A DNA stretch of 64,000 nt, taken from Arthrobacter sp. Y81 (GTDB lineage: Bacteria > Actinomycetota > Actinomycetes > Actinomycetales > Micrococcaceae). Positions 7,411 through 15,409 of this stretch are shown piece after piece; the stretch's first letter is position 1; each line of letters starts with the position of its first letter. Below the pieces are notes generated by a model. The model ran no database searches, was not told the DNA's origin, and saw only the letters and a program-made list of their open reading frames with translations. The stretch is taken from assembly GCF_002929335.1 (NCBI RefSeq), contig NZ_PJIL01000004.1, positions 124,001-188,000 on the forward strand, in the 5' to 3' direction. The translations under genes were made by a program, and so were the position numbers.

Positions 7411-8553
7411 CTACAGCCCCGAGTAGGAGTGCAGGCCGTTGAAGAACTGGTTCACGATGGTGAAGTTGAAGATCACGCAGAGGTAGCCCACGATCGACAG
7501 CCATGCGGCGCGCGTGCCGGTCCAGCCGCGCGTGGCCCGGGCGTGCAGGTAGCCGGCGTAAACCACCCAGATTACGAACGTCCAGACTTCCTTGGTGTCC
7601 CATCCCCAGAATCGGCCCCAGGCCTTCTCGGCCCAGATGGCACCGAACATCAGCGTGAAGGTCCAGCCGACAAACGCGACAGCGTTGATGCGGTAGGACA
7701 GGTTCTCGAGGCTCAGCGCCGAGGGCACCAGGCGCATGAAGCCCAGCTTGTCCCCGCCGCCGGCAGCGATGGTCTTCTGCCGATGGGCCTGAACCAGCTG
7801 CAGGGCGGACATCGCGAAAGTCAGGGTGAAGAGCGCGGAGGAAATGACGGCGATGGAGACGTGGATGATCAGCCAGTAGCTCTGCAGCGCCGGCACCAGG
7901 TGCCCCACGGGCGTCCAGTAAGCCACGGACGCGGCCACGAGCATGATGATGGCCAGGCCGATCACGAACGTGCCCAGGAAGCGCAGGTCGCGGCGGATCA
8001 GCACCAGCAGGAAGACCGCAACCGCTACGAAAGCGCCGGTGGTCAGGAATTCGTACATGTTGCCCCACGGCACCCGGCCCGAACCGATGGCACGGGTGAC
8101 CACGCCGGCACAATGGATCAGTGCGCCCAGCACGGTCAGGGCAACTGCAACGCGGGCGGGTACGCGGCGTTCCGCGGCGTAACGCATGCCGGCGTCGGCC
8201 GTCTGCCCGGCACCGCCCGCGGCGCCCTTGGACGCACCACCCGTTGCCGACGACGGCCGCTCGGCGCGGCCCATCGGCCCGCTGACGTCCGAATCGGCCC
8301 GGTCAACTACGGGACGGTCAACACCTGCACGGTCGACGGCGGCGGCCCCCACCCCTGCACCGACCGGGACCTTGGCCGTTGCGGAGCCTGACGCACCCGC
8401 CGCGGCAGCAGCCTTGAGGTCCACTGCGCGCAGCGCCTTGCTGCTCTTGGCCAGGTCCCACGCGAAGGCGATAAAGGCCACCGTGTACGTGCCGGCCGCC
8501 AGCAGCATAAAGAGCTCGCTGTACTGGCCCATGGTTTCGTTGATGGGGAACAT
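7411..8553 (-). CDS. ccsB: Cytochrome c biogenesis protein CcsB (system II haem handling)
   Basis: 380 residues. The N-terminal helix is followed by a long low-complexity Ala/Gly/Asp linker (about residues 45-130), then the conserved CcsA/CcsB membrane core with the WWD-like haem-binding segment WGWDTKEVWTFVIW near residue 325. CcsB and ResB form the system II complex that exports haem and attaches it to c-type apocytochromes outside the membrane. Its start overlaps the resB stop by 1 nt (TAATG). The long linker after the first helix is unusual in length, but the membrane core is intact. Confidence 0.93.
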   Translation of the reverse strand: MFPINETMGQYSELFMLLAAGTYTVAFIAFAWDLAKSSKALRAVDLKAAAAAGASGSATAKVPVGAGVGAAAVDRAGVDRPVVDRADSDVSGPMGRAERPSSATGGASKGAAGGAGQTADAGMRYAAERRVPARVAVALTVLGALIHCAGVVTRAIGSGRVPWGNMYEFLTTGAFVAVAVFLLVLIRRDLRFLGTFVIGLAIIMLVAASVAYWTPVGHLVPALQSYWLIIHVSIAVISSALFTLTFAMSALQLVQAHRQKTIAAGGGDKLGFMRLVPSALSLENLSYRINAVAFVGWTFTLMFGAIWAEKAWGRFWGWDTKEVWTFVIWVVYAGYLHARATRGWTGTRAAWLSIVGYLCVIFNFTIVNQFFNGLHSYSGL

Positions 8554-10400
8554 TACTGGTCCTTCTTCGACTCGGGTGAGCCGGCTGTTGACTGGATGAA
8601 GTCTTCTGTGGGCGTGTCCGTGGCGGCCTCGTTCTTGCCGCTGCCGGCCTTGCCGCTGTCCGTGGGGACGCCGCCGGCCGGGACACTCCCCGCCGGGCCA
8701 TTATCCATCTGCCCGCTGGGAGCATTCTGGGAGTCCAGATCCCATTCGTCCGTGAGGAGTCCGCGGATCGCCGCGGCCTCTGCGGCGAGGCGGTGGTCCT
8801 CACCGCGGGCCAGGAGCCCGTACTCCACCATGGTGCGGCCGTCCTCGTGCGTGCCGGTGCGGACCCAGACCCGGCGGCGGTTCACGTACAGCGAGGTCAC
8901 CAGCCCGGCCACGGCCAGCAGTGCGAAGATCAGGGCGTACAGCTGGCCCGGGTTGTGGTGGATGTCCACGCCGATGTAGCGCTTCACGCCGTCGAAACTG
9001 ATGGATCCTTTGCCGTCCGGGAGCGTGTACGTGCTGCCGGGAGCCAGGGTGATGCCGCCGGCGTCGAGGTTCCGGGCATTGAGCGGCGTCAGCTTCTTCA
9101 CATCGAGCTCGAAGACGTTCTGCGGCGAGCCCGCGTCCAGGCCGAGGTCGCCGAAGTACGAATTCAGGGTGAGTTGCGGGTTGATCAGTTCCGGGTCCCC
9201 GCTGAAGGACACGCCCTCCTCGGTGACGAAGGCGGTGGGCAGGAAGAAGCCGGCAAACCCGAGCTGATCCGGCTTGGCATCGGGAACCTTGATCACCACG
9301 GAGGAGTAGTAGTTGTCCCCCTGCAGCTTGGCGACCACCGGGCCTTCCATGGCAACGTTGCCGTCGCCATCGCGGATGGTCACCACGGGGGCGTAGCCGT
9401 TGCCGGTGAGGTAGATGCTGGTGCCGCCCAGGCTGACGGGATCGTTGACCTTCAGCACCTGCTTCTCCGCAGGCGCGTCCGGGGTATCCCGGGTGGTCAC
9501 GTCCGCTTTGAAGTCGATGGGCTGGCCGAACTTGCCCTTCGATTCACGGTCGAACGTGATCTGGAACTTGTCCAGCTGGATGGAGTACGGCTGGAGCTGG
9601 CTGCTTTGGAAATTGGAGCCCGGGGTGAACTGGTCGTAGCCCACCAGCGTGTTCACGAACGTGTCGCCCTCCACCAGGATCCGCTGCCCGCTGTACCCGA
9701 ACAGGCCGCCGGCTGCCACGGACACCAGGACGCCGATCAGCGAGGTGTGGAACACCAGGTTCCCCACTTCCCTCAGGAAGCCGCGCTCGGCCCCCAAAGA
9801 GGGCCGCGCGCCGTCGTCGTCCCTCACGTCAACGCGGTAACCGCGCTTCTTCAGCTTCGCGGCAGCGTCCGCAATAGCGGCGGACGCCGGGATCCCGGCG
9901 TCCGCGGGGATCACCAGCGTGCCGTACTCGGGCAGGCGGGACAGCCTCGCCGGAGTACGCGGAGGCTGGGAGCGCATGGCCCTGTAGTGGGCGATCGCGC
10001 GGGGAACCACGCAGCCGATCAGCGAGATGAAGAGCAGGATGTAGATGGCGGAGAACCACGCCGAGGAGTAGACGTCGTAGAGCTGGAGGGAGTCCAGGAT
10101 CTTGCCGTAGTCCGGGTGGTCCGCGATGTACTGCGTGACGATCGACGGGTTCGCGGGGCGCTGCGGGAACAGCGATCCGGGCACCGCGGCAACGGCCAGC
10201 AGGAGGAGCAGGAACAGCGCTGTGCGCATGCTGGTGAGCTGGGTCCAGGCCCAGCGGAGCATGCCCAGGGGTCCCAGCGCAGGAAGGGCAGCTTCGGCCT
10301 TGGCCTTGGCCACGGGAGTCGCTGCTCCGGTCTTGCCCCGTTCCGGTGCTGTTTCCTCCGGGGCAGGGGACTTCTTCTGTTTGTTCACTCGCTCGCTCAT
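8553..10400 (-). CDS. resB: Cytochrome c biogenesis protein ResB
   Basis: 615 residues from ATG 10400, which overlaps the ccdA stop (ATGA). It has a charged cytoplasmic N terminus, the membrane segments LGMLRWAWTQLTSMRTALFLLLLL, a second pair of helices, a large extracytoplasmic domain (about 235-490) and a last helix (YALIFALLAVAGLVTSLYV) followed by a hydrophilic C-terminal tail. The partner is CcsB, encoded next. The tail, rich in Gly/Ala/Ser, is probably disordered. A longer in-frame reading to 10463 runs inside ccdA and is not needed. Confidence 0.93.
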   Translation of the reverse strand: MSERVNKQKKSPAPEETAPERGKTGAATPVAKAKAEAALPALGPLGMLRWAWTQLTSMRTALFLLLLLAVAAVPGSLFPQRPANPSIVTQYIADHPDYGKILDSLQLYDVYSSAWFSAIYILLFISLIGCVVPRAIAHYRAMRSQPPRTPARLSRLPEYGTLVIPADAGIPASAAIADAAAKLKKRGYRVDVRDDDGARPSLGAERGFLREVGNLVFHTSLIGVLVSVAAGGLFGYSGQRILVEGDTFVNTLVGYDQFTPGSNFQSSQLQPYSIQLDKFQITFDRESKGKFGQPIDFKADVTTRDTPDAPAEKQVLKVNDPVSLGGTSIYLTGNGYAPVVTIRDGDGNVAMEGPVVAKLQGDNYYSSVVIKVPDAKPDQLGFAGFFLPTAFVTEEGVSFSGDPELINPQLTLNSYFGDLGLDAGSPQNVFELDVKKLTPLNARNLDAGGITLAPGSTYTLPDGKGSISFDGVKRYIGVDIHHNPGQLYALIFALLAVAGLVTSLYVNRRRVWVRTGTHEDGRTMVEYGLLARGEDHRLAAEAAAIRGLLTDEWDLDSQNAPSGQMDNGPAGSVPAGGVPTDSGKAGSGKNEAATDTPTEDFIQSTAGSPESKKDQ

Positions 10401-11155
10401 CAGATCGGCAATTTCACATCGGTTTGGAACCAGTACTGCAACCCGGAAACCCAGGCGCCCCACACTCCGCTGGCCATCAGCAGGCCGAGCACCACCAGGA
10501 TGCCGCCGCCGATCCGCTGGATCGCGAGCCGGTGCTTGCGGAAGAAGGACATCACGCCGACGCCACGGCGCACGGCCAGGGCGATCAGCAGGAACGGGAT
10601 GCCCAGCCCGAGGCTATAGACGAAGGCCAGGAAGGCGCCCTTGGCGGCCGAGGACCCTCCGGACATGCTCAGGAGCTGGACGGCGGAGTAGGTGGGACCG
10701 ATGCACGGCGCCCACCCCAGGCCGAAGGTGATGCCCAGCAGCGGCGCACCCCACAGCCCGGCGGGCGGCTTGGCATGGATCTTGGCGTCCCGCTGCAGCC
10801 AGCTGAATCCGCCCATGAACACCACGCCCATGATGATCACCAGGACGCCCAGCACCTGCGTGATCCAGGCATTCTGACCGCCGCTGATCATGGACCCCAG
10901 CTGGCCGAACGCACCGCCCAGCAGGACGAAAATCACGGAGAAGCCGAGCACGAACAGGCCGATTCCGGCCAGCATCCGGCCCCGCTTTTGCTTCTCCAGG
11001 TCCACGCCGGTCAGTCCGGTGACGTAGCCCAGGTACCCCGGCACCAGCGGCAGGACGCACGGGGAGAGGAAGGACACGAGTCCGGCCAGCAGCGCCACCG
11101 GGATGGCAAGCAGCAGCGAACCGTTGAGGATGGCTTCGGCGAAGGGGCTGTTCAC
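10400..11155 (-). CDS. ccdA: Cytochrome c biogenesis protein CcdA (thiol-disulfide electron transfer)
   Basis: 251 residues with six predicted helices, starting at GTG 11155. The two conserved cysteines are in SFLSPCVLPLVPGYLGYVTG (about residues 30) and GWAPCIGPTYSAVQLLSMSG (about 145). CcdA moves reducing equivalents from cytoplasmic thioredoxin to an extracytoplasmic thioredoxin-like protein, keeping apocytochrome CXXCH cysteines reduced. Its partner is the TlpA/ResA-like lipoprotein just upstream (16-nt gap). Confidence 0.94.
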   Translation of the reverse strand: MNSPFAEAILNGSLLLAIPVALLAGLVSFLSPCVLPLVPGYLGYVTGLTGVDLEKQKRGRMLAGIGLFVLGFSVIFVLLGGAFGQLGSMISGGQNAWITQVLGVLVIIMGVVFMGGFSWLQRDAKIHAKPPAGLWGAPLLGITFGLGWAPCIGPTYSAVQLLSMSGGSSAAKGAFLAFVYSLGLGIPFLLIALAVRRGVGVMSFFRKHRLAIQRIGGGILVVLGLLMASGVWGAWVSGLQYWFQTDVKLPI

Positions 11156-11171
11156 GGTGAGGGCGCCGCCG

Positions 11172-11822
11172 TCACTCTGCCACGGCGGCGGTTATAAGGG
11201 CCTTGAGCGTGCCCTTTTGGATTTCGCCCAGGACGCGGGACGCAACCCGGCCCTGCTTGTCCAGCACCAGCGTGGTGGGCACAGCACCGGGAGGTACCAG
11301 CCCGGATACGGCCAGGAGCACGCCGCCGTCCTTGTCATGGAAGCTGGGGTAGGTCAGGTTGAAGGTCTTGTCGAACGCCTCGGCGGCAGCCTTTTCGTCG
11401 CGGAGGTTCACGCCGTAGAACTGCACGCCCTGCTCCTTGAACTCCTGGTGCAGCGCTTCCAGCGACGGCGCTTCGACGCGGCACGGCGCACAGGCAGCGA
11501 ACCAGAAGTTGAGGACGGTGACTTTTCCGACGAAGTCCGCGGGCTCCACGGTGGTTCCGTCGAACAGGGTGCCTTTGATGCTGACGGCGGATTTGCGGTC
11601 CGCGGCGGCGAATTCGGTCACGGACCCGTCGCCCGCCACATAATTCTTGTTGTCCCCCGCCTTGGCCTGCTTTGCCAGGGCGTCTTCCTGCGCACACGCG
11701 GAAAGGCCCAGTGTCAGGGCGGCCAGACCCAGGCCGCCGGCGGCGAGGACGCTGCGGCGGGAGGCCGGGCGCATCGCTTCGCTGCCTGCGTTGCCTGCGT
11801 TGTTGATCTTGGATCCGGCCAC
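11172..11822 (-). CDS. TlpA/ResA-like thiol-disulfide lipoprotein
   Basis: 216 residues from GTG 11822, two nt after the stop of the upstream gene (ATG 11774 is an alternative start). It has a Tat-like RR before a hydrophobic stretch and a lipobox (LSAC), then a thioredoxin fold with VTVLNFWFAACAPCRVEAPS; the CAPC pair is the redox site. PGAVPTTLVLDKQGRV carries the cis-proline. It would reduce apocytochrome cysteines at the outer face of the membrane, receiving electrons from CcdA. Confidence 0.88.
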   Translation of the reverse strand: MAGSKINNAGNAGSEAMRPASRRSVLAAGGLGLAALTLGLSACAQEDALAKQAKAGDNKNYVAGDGSVTEFAAADRKSAVSIKGTLFDGTTVEPADFVGKVTVLNFWFAACAPCRVEAPSLEALHQEFKEQGVQFYGVNLRDEKAAAEAFDKTFNLTYPSFHDKDGGVLLAVSGLVPPGAVPTTLVLDKQGRVASRVLGEIQKGTLKALITAAVAE

Positions 11823-11824
11823 GC

Positions 11825-12490
11825 TCAGGCCCCCGGGGTGCTGGAGGCGCCGGGCAGAAGGGCGGCAGCAGGCTCGCTGTAATCCACGCGCAGGAGGGTG
11901 CCGTCGTCGTCGAACACCAGCGAGGTGAGGGAAGTGAGCGTGCATTCGCGCTTGCGCGGATCGTGCCAGAGGGGCCTGCCCTCGGCACTCAGCCGCGTGG
12001 ACCAGATGGGGAGCTGATGGCTGACAAGGACGGCCTCGGCGCCGTCGCCACCCAGTTCGATGGCACGCAGGCGTGCGTCCTGGACCGCGGCGATGACGCG
12101 GGCGGCCTGGTCTTTGTAGGGCTCGCCCCACGACGGAACGAACGGGTTGCGCAAGTGCGGCCAGTGCCTGGGCTTGAGGAGTTCGGCCTTGTTGACCCTG
12201 AGGCCTTCGAAGTGGTTGCCGGCCTCGATGATGCGGTCCTCGGTGTTGATTTCGAGGTGCAGCGCTTCAGAGATGGGGAGGGCTGTTTCCTGTGCCCGGG
12301 TCAGCGGCGATGCCACCAGATGCACGATTTTGGCCCCCTGCGCGGCGCGGTCGCTGAAGTGCGCGGCGAGCGTCTTGGCCATCTGCTGTCCGAGTGCGGA
12401 GAGGTGGAATTCCGGCAGCCGTCCGTAGAGGACGCCGTCCGGATTGTGGACCTCGCCGTGGCGAAGGAGATGAACAGTGGCTTGGGGCAT
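11825..12490 (-). CDS. Histidine phosphatase (phosphoglycerate-mutase-like) family protein
   Basis: 221 residues from ATG 12490 (MPQATVHLLRHGEVHNP). The catalytic RHG motif is at residues 10-12 of this start, with ASPLTRAQETA and the second histidine in LVSHQLPIW. This is a branch 1 histidine acid phosphatase-like fold. It is the first gene of the cytochrome c maturation operon and is translationally close-coupled to the TlpA-like gene; the same pairing is common in actinobacteria. Substrate not known. An upstream in-frame extension to 12640 lies in an AT-rich promoter region and is rejected. Confidence 0.85.
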   Translation of the reverse strand: MPQATVHLLRHGEVHNPDGVLYGRLPEFHLSALGQQMAKTLAAHFSDRAAQGAKIVHLVASPLTRAQETALPISEALHLEINTEDRIIEAGNHFEGLRVNKAELLKPRHWPHLRNPFVPSWGEPYKDQAARVIAAVQDARLRAIELGGDGAEAVLVSHQLPIWSTRLSAEGRPLWHDPRKRECTLTSLTSLVFDDDGTLLRVDYSEPAAALLPGASSTPGA

Positions 12491-12554
12491 GTTTACCAGT
12501 TTCTCAAAGATGTCGGGTGATCTGAAATCTTCTACAAGAAGTAGAACTGGGAAG

Positions 12555-12637
12555 TTTGAAGAAATGTTCAAAGGAGTTGGAATAAAAGATGCAAATGCAT
12601 GTTTATACTTGGTGAAGCAGTTAGTTGAGACTTCAAC
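12555..12637. promoter_or_regulatory. AT-rich divergent promoter region with two TTGA/TCAA palindromes
   Basis: The 220-nt gap between the histidine phosphatase and yceI is clearly richer in A/T than its surroundings. It holds two inverted repeats: TTTGAA-N6-TTCAAA at 12555-12572 and GTTGA-GACT-TCAAC at 12624-12637. The second has the shape of MarR/HxlR-type operators often found near yceI-like genes. The regulator is not identified. Confidence 0.5.
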
Positions 12638-12710
12638 CAAAGAAGTTTCGGCTGGCGATCAGACATCCTTCCGCAAGAGATTCCGACCACAGATCACAAG
12701 GAGCAACACC

Positions 12711-13259
12711 ATGGCACTGCCCACCAACATCACCACCGGCACCTGGACCCTCGACAACTCGCACAGCGAAATCGCCTTCACCGTGCGCCACGCAGGCATC
12801 AGCAAGGTCCGCGGCCAGTTCAAGGACGCCGCAGCAACCCTGGACCTGTCAGAGAACGTTGCCGACTCCAAGGTCAACGCCACCATCCAGACCGCCAGCT
12901 TTGACTCGGGCGACGTCAACCGCGACGGCCACGTCCGCGGCGAAGACTTCTTCGACGTCGAGAAATTCCCGGAGATCTCCTTCGTTTCCAACACGATCGT
13001 TCCCAAGGGCGACGCCTACGAACTCCAGGGCGATCTCACCATCAAGGGCGTCACCCGCCCGGTGGCCCTCGAGACCGAATTCAACGGCGTTGCTGTGGAC
13101 CCGTTCGGCATGACCCGCGCCGGCCTCACCGCTGAAACCACCATCAGCCGCAAGGACTTCGGCCTGACCTGGAACGCCGTACTGGAAGCCGGCGGCGTGC
13201 TGGTCAGCGACAAGGTTGCCATCAACCTTGAGCTCGCGTTCATCGCCCCGGCCGCATAG
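12711..13259 (+). CDS. YceI-family protein
   Basis: 182 residues from ATG 12711, chosen because AAGGAG lies 7 nt upstream and the protein then starts ALPTNITTGTWTLDNSHSEI, the usual YceI opening. Other family landmarks: FTVRHAGISKVRGQF, GHVRGEDFFDVEKFPEISF, LTIKGVTRPV and FGLTWNAVLEAGGVLVSDKV. YceI is a lipocalin-like beta-barrel that binds polyprenoid or amphiphilic ligands. No signal peptide is seen, as is usual in actinobacterial copies. Role unproven, often stress-linked. Confidence 0.92.
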   Translation: MALPTNITTGTWTLDNSHSEIAFTVRHAGISKVRGQFKDAAATLDLSENVADSKVNATIQTASFDSGDVNRDGHVRGEDFFDVEKFPEISFVSNTIVPKGDAYELQGDLTIKGVTRPVALETEFNGVAVDPFGMTRAGLTAETTISRKDFGLTWNAVLEAGGVLVSDKVAINLELAFIAPAA

Positions 13260-13290
13260 TTACCCGCGCCCGAGAAGAACCGCACGCCAA

Positions 13291-13336
13291 CACAACGCCC
13301 CGCTCCGTCAATGCGACGGAGCGGGGCGTTGTGTTT
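13291..13336 (+). terminator. Rho-independent terminator after yceI
   Basis: Long perfect stem CACAACGCCCCGCTCCGTC / GACGGAGCGGGGCGTTGTG with a 5-nt loop, followed by a short T run. It starts 31 nt after the yceI stop. Confidence 0.85.
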
Positions 13337-13398
13337 AATGCGCTGTCGCCAATTCGGAATACCTCTCCGGAATGATCCACCGCGCGGCCGGAGAGGGG

Positions 13399-13487
13399 TA
13401 CGGTGGAAGCAAACCATGCTGGGGGCAGGGCACCGTTACTGATCCCGGTACCCGTTTAATCAGTAGTCGACCCGCAAAGGACCAACT
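13399..13487 (+). promoter_or_regulatory. Promoter and 5' leader of first P/Q-rich membrane protein (duplicated block, copy 1)
   Basis: A TACGGT -10-like hexamer at 13399 is followed by GCTGGGGGCAG, TGATCCCGG, TTTAATCAGTAG and GCAAAGGACCAACT before ATG 13488. The same blocks in the same order precede the paralogous gene at 14672 (see 14583-14671), so promoter and leader were duplicated with the gene or are under shared constraint. Confidence 0.5.
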
Positions 13488-14384
13488 ATGAGCACGCCTC
13501 CAGCCCAGCCGGCCAACCCGAACGAACCTGAGAACGGCAAGCCTGACGCGCCCCAGTACGGCCAGAACGCGCCGCAGTCGCCGGCTGCACCGCAGTACGG
13601 CCAGCAGTCCCCAGCCGCTCCCCAGTACGGGCAGAACGCGCCAGAGTCCCCCGCAGCCCCGCAGTACGGGCAGAACGCGCCGCAGTCCCCTGCCGCTCCG
13701 CAATACGGGCAGAACGCGCCGCAGTCCCCTGCGGCCCCGCAGTACGGGCAGCAGTCCCCTGCCGCTCCGCAATACGGGCAGCAGCCGCAGCAGTTCGGAC
13801 AGCAGGGCACCCCGCCCCAGTACGGCCAGCAGCCGCAGCAGCCCTACGGCCAGGCCCCGCAGCAGTACGGCCAGTCACCGTACGCCCAGTACCCGTCCGA
13901 GCATCCCCAGGGTGCTGCCGCCGGCGGTGTTCCGAAGATGGTCAACAACGCTTTCTGGATGATTGTTGCGGCAGGCGCCCTGTGGCTCATCTCCCTTCTG
14001 GTTGCCATTCCCGCGCTCGATGATCCCGCCATGCGGAGTACGTTCGAAGAGCAGATGCGGGCCGGCGGAGCCGACGTCGACTTTGAGTCGATCAAGGGTG
14101 TTGTAGTCGGCATGATGGTTGTGGTGGGCCTGATCGGCGCGGGACTGTACGCACTGGTGGCCCTCAACGTCCGCAAGGGCAAGAACTGGGCCCGCATCCT
14201 GGGCACCGTCCTGGCCGCCCTTTCGATCTTCAGCCTCCTCCCGCTCAGCATCGGAACGGTGGCAGTCTTGCTTGGCATCGCAGCCATCGTGATGCTTTAC
14301 CTCCCGGCCTCCGCGCCGTACTTCCAGAAGCAGCAGCCTTTCGGGAGCCCCTACTCCCAGCCGGGCAACCCCTACGGCCGCTAA
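13488..14384 (+). CDS. Proline/glutamine-rich repeat membrane protein (tandem paralog 1)
   Basis: 298 residues. The N-terminal 140 residues are a disordered P/Q/Y-rich tail with eight PQYGQ motifs in APQYGQ-NAPQSP type repeats. The C-terminal half has about four helices: NAFWMIVAAGALWLISLLV, a second near VVGMMVVVGLIGAGLYALVA, then RILGTVLAALSIFSLL and GTVAVLLGIAAIVMLYLPA. It ends in FGSPYSQPGNPYGR. A paralog follows at 14672. Function unknown; the tail may be cytoplasmic and act in protein-protein contact. Confidence 0.75.
   Translation: MSTPPAQPANPNEPENGKPDAPQYGQNAPQSPAAPQYGQQSPAAPQYGQNAPESPAAPQYGQNAPQSPAAPQYGQNAPQSPAAPQYGQQSPAAPQYGQQPQQFGQQGTPPQYGQQPQQPYGQAPQQYGQSPYAQYPSEHPQGAAAGGVPKMVNNAFWMIVAAGALWLISLLVAIPALDDPAMRSTFEEQMRAGGADVDFESIKGVVVGMMVVVGLIGAGLYALVALNVRKGKNWARILGTVLAALSIFSLLPLSIGTVAVLLGIAAIVMLYLPASAPYFQKQQPFGSPYSQPGNPYGR
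13551..13790 (+). repeat. Coding tandem repeats (PQYGQ units)
   Basis: Within the gene above, units of about 24 and 36 bp built around CAGTACGGGCAG repeat in tandem. Near-identical neighbouring units suggest recent expansion by slippage or recombination. The paralog at 14672 has a much shorter version. Confidence 0.75.
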
Positions 14385-14449
14385 CTTCGGCCCGGCTGCC
14401 TGACGGCCGCCACAGCAGCACCACAACGCAACACCTCAGTTCCACAGCC

Positions 14450-14518
14450 AGCGGGCGTGGGCTTCGGAAGGTCAGCGGCTTCAGCCGCCAGACTCCGAAG
14501 TCCGCGCCCGCTGTGTTT
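14450..14518 (+). terminator. Terminator between the tandem paralogs
   Basis: Outer arms AGCGGGCG / CGCCCGCT and inner arms CTTCGGA / TCCGAAG form a long stem with a further small hairpin inside, followed by TGTTTTG. It separates the two paralogous genes into distinct transcripts. Confidence 0.7.
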
Positions 14519-14582
14519 TGGCGGGTCGCTCCTTGAGCCGAAATTGAGGCGCAAACTATCCACAGATCGCTCCTGCGCGCGG

Positions 14583-14671
14583 TACCGTGTAACCAAAGTG
14601 ACGCTGGGGGCAGAAAGACGTGGCTGATCCCGGCAGGTGTTTAGTCAGTAGCCGACTAGCAAAGGATCAAC
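14583..14671 (+). promoter_or_regulatory. Promoter and 5' leader of second P/Q-rich membrane protein (duplicated block, copy 2)
   Basis: TACCGT -10-like hexamer, then GCTGGGGGCAG, TGATCCCGG, GTTTAGTCAGTAG and GCAAAGGATCAAC before ATG 14672. It aligns block by block with 13399-13487. Confidence 0.5.
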
Positions 14672-15346
14672 ATGAGCACTCCGCCCGTCCCGCCGTCGTA
14701 TCCCTACGATCCCCAATCCGGCGGTCAGTACGACCAGCAGCCTCCGCAGTACGGGCAGAGCCCTCAGTACGGCCAGAGCCCTCAGTTCGGCCAGCCCCAG
14801 CAGTACGGCCAGCCCCAGCAGTTCGGGCAGCAACAATTCCTCGTCTACCCTTCGGAGATGCCGCAGCAGCGCACCGCGGGTTCCAGCGCCGCTCCCCCGC
14901 TCGTGAACACGTCCTTCTGGCTGCTGATCGGCGCGTGCGTCGTGTGGGTCAGCTCGGTCTTCCTGTCGATGGGTTCAATCGACGACCCCGCAATGCGCAG
15001 CCAGTTCGATGCCAGGCTGGCAACCAGCGGAGCTGACGTGGATTTCGAGGCCCTCAAGGGCGTCATCGTGGGAATGGTGGCGCTGATGGCCGCCATCGGT
15101 GTTCTGATGTATGCGCTGGTCGCATTCAATATCAGGAAGGGCCGCAACTGGGCGCGGATTCTCGGCACCATCCTTGCGGCGTTCTCCCTGCTTGGCGTCC
15201 TCGAAATGGGACTGGGCACGCTGTCCATCCTGGCCGGCGTGGCCGGCATGGTGCTCCTGTACCTCCCCGCGTCCGCGCCGTTCTTCAGGAAGTACCAGCC
15301 GTTCGGGAGCCCCTACGCGCAGCCGGGCTACCCCTACGGCCGCTGA
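14672..15346 (+). CDS. Proline/glutamine-rich membrane protein (tandem paralog 2)
   Basis: 224 residues. A shorter P/Q/Y-rich tail (about 60 residues, repeats of SPQYGQ and PQQYGQ/PQQFGQ) is followed by the same four-helix domain as paralog 1; both share DDPAMRS, GADVDFE and KGRNWARILGT/KGKNWARILGT, and end in FGSP...PYGR. It arose by tandem duplication with its promoter. Function unknown. Confidence 0.75.
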   Translation: MSTPPVPPSYPYDPQSGGQYDQQPPQYGQSPQYGQSPQFGQPQQYGQPQQFGQQQFLVYPSEMPQQRTAGSSAAPPLVNTSFWLLIGACVVWVSSVFLSMGSIDDPAMRSQFDARLATSGADVDFEALKGVIVGMVALMAAIGVLMYALVAFNIRKGRNWARILGTILAAFSLLGVLEMGLGTLSILAGVAGMVLLYLPASAPFFRKYQPFGSPYAQPGYPYGR

Positions 15347-15409
15347 GCGCTGGTAGGCCCGGAGGCCGCACCCCAGTGAACGGCCCGGGCTGACCGGGCA
15401 GGCTGGAAG

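Noticed and set aside
8793-10619. 608-codon plus-strand frame over resB/ccdA
   Set aside because: Antisense shadow of two genes with strong family motifs.
12477-12710. Upstream in-frame extension of yceI to 12477
   Set aside because: The extension lies in AT-rich promoter DNA, lacks YceI similarity, and ATG 12711 has a clear ribosome binding site.
13551-13790. Regular repeats considered as a CRISPR array
   Set aside because: Repeats are coding, in frame (PQYGQ units), vary in length and have no unique spacers of constant size.
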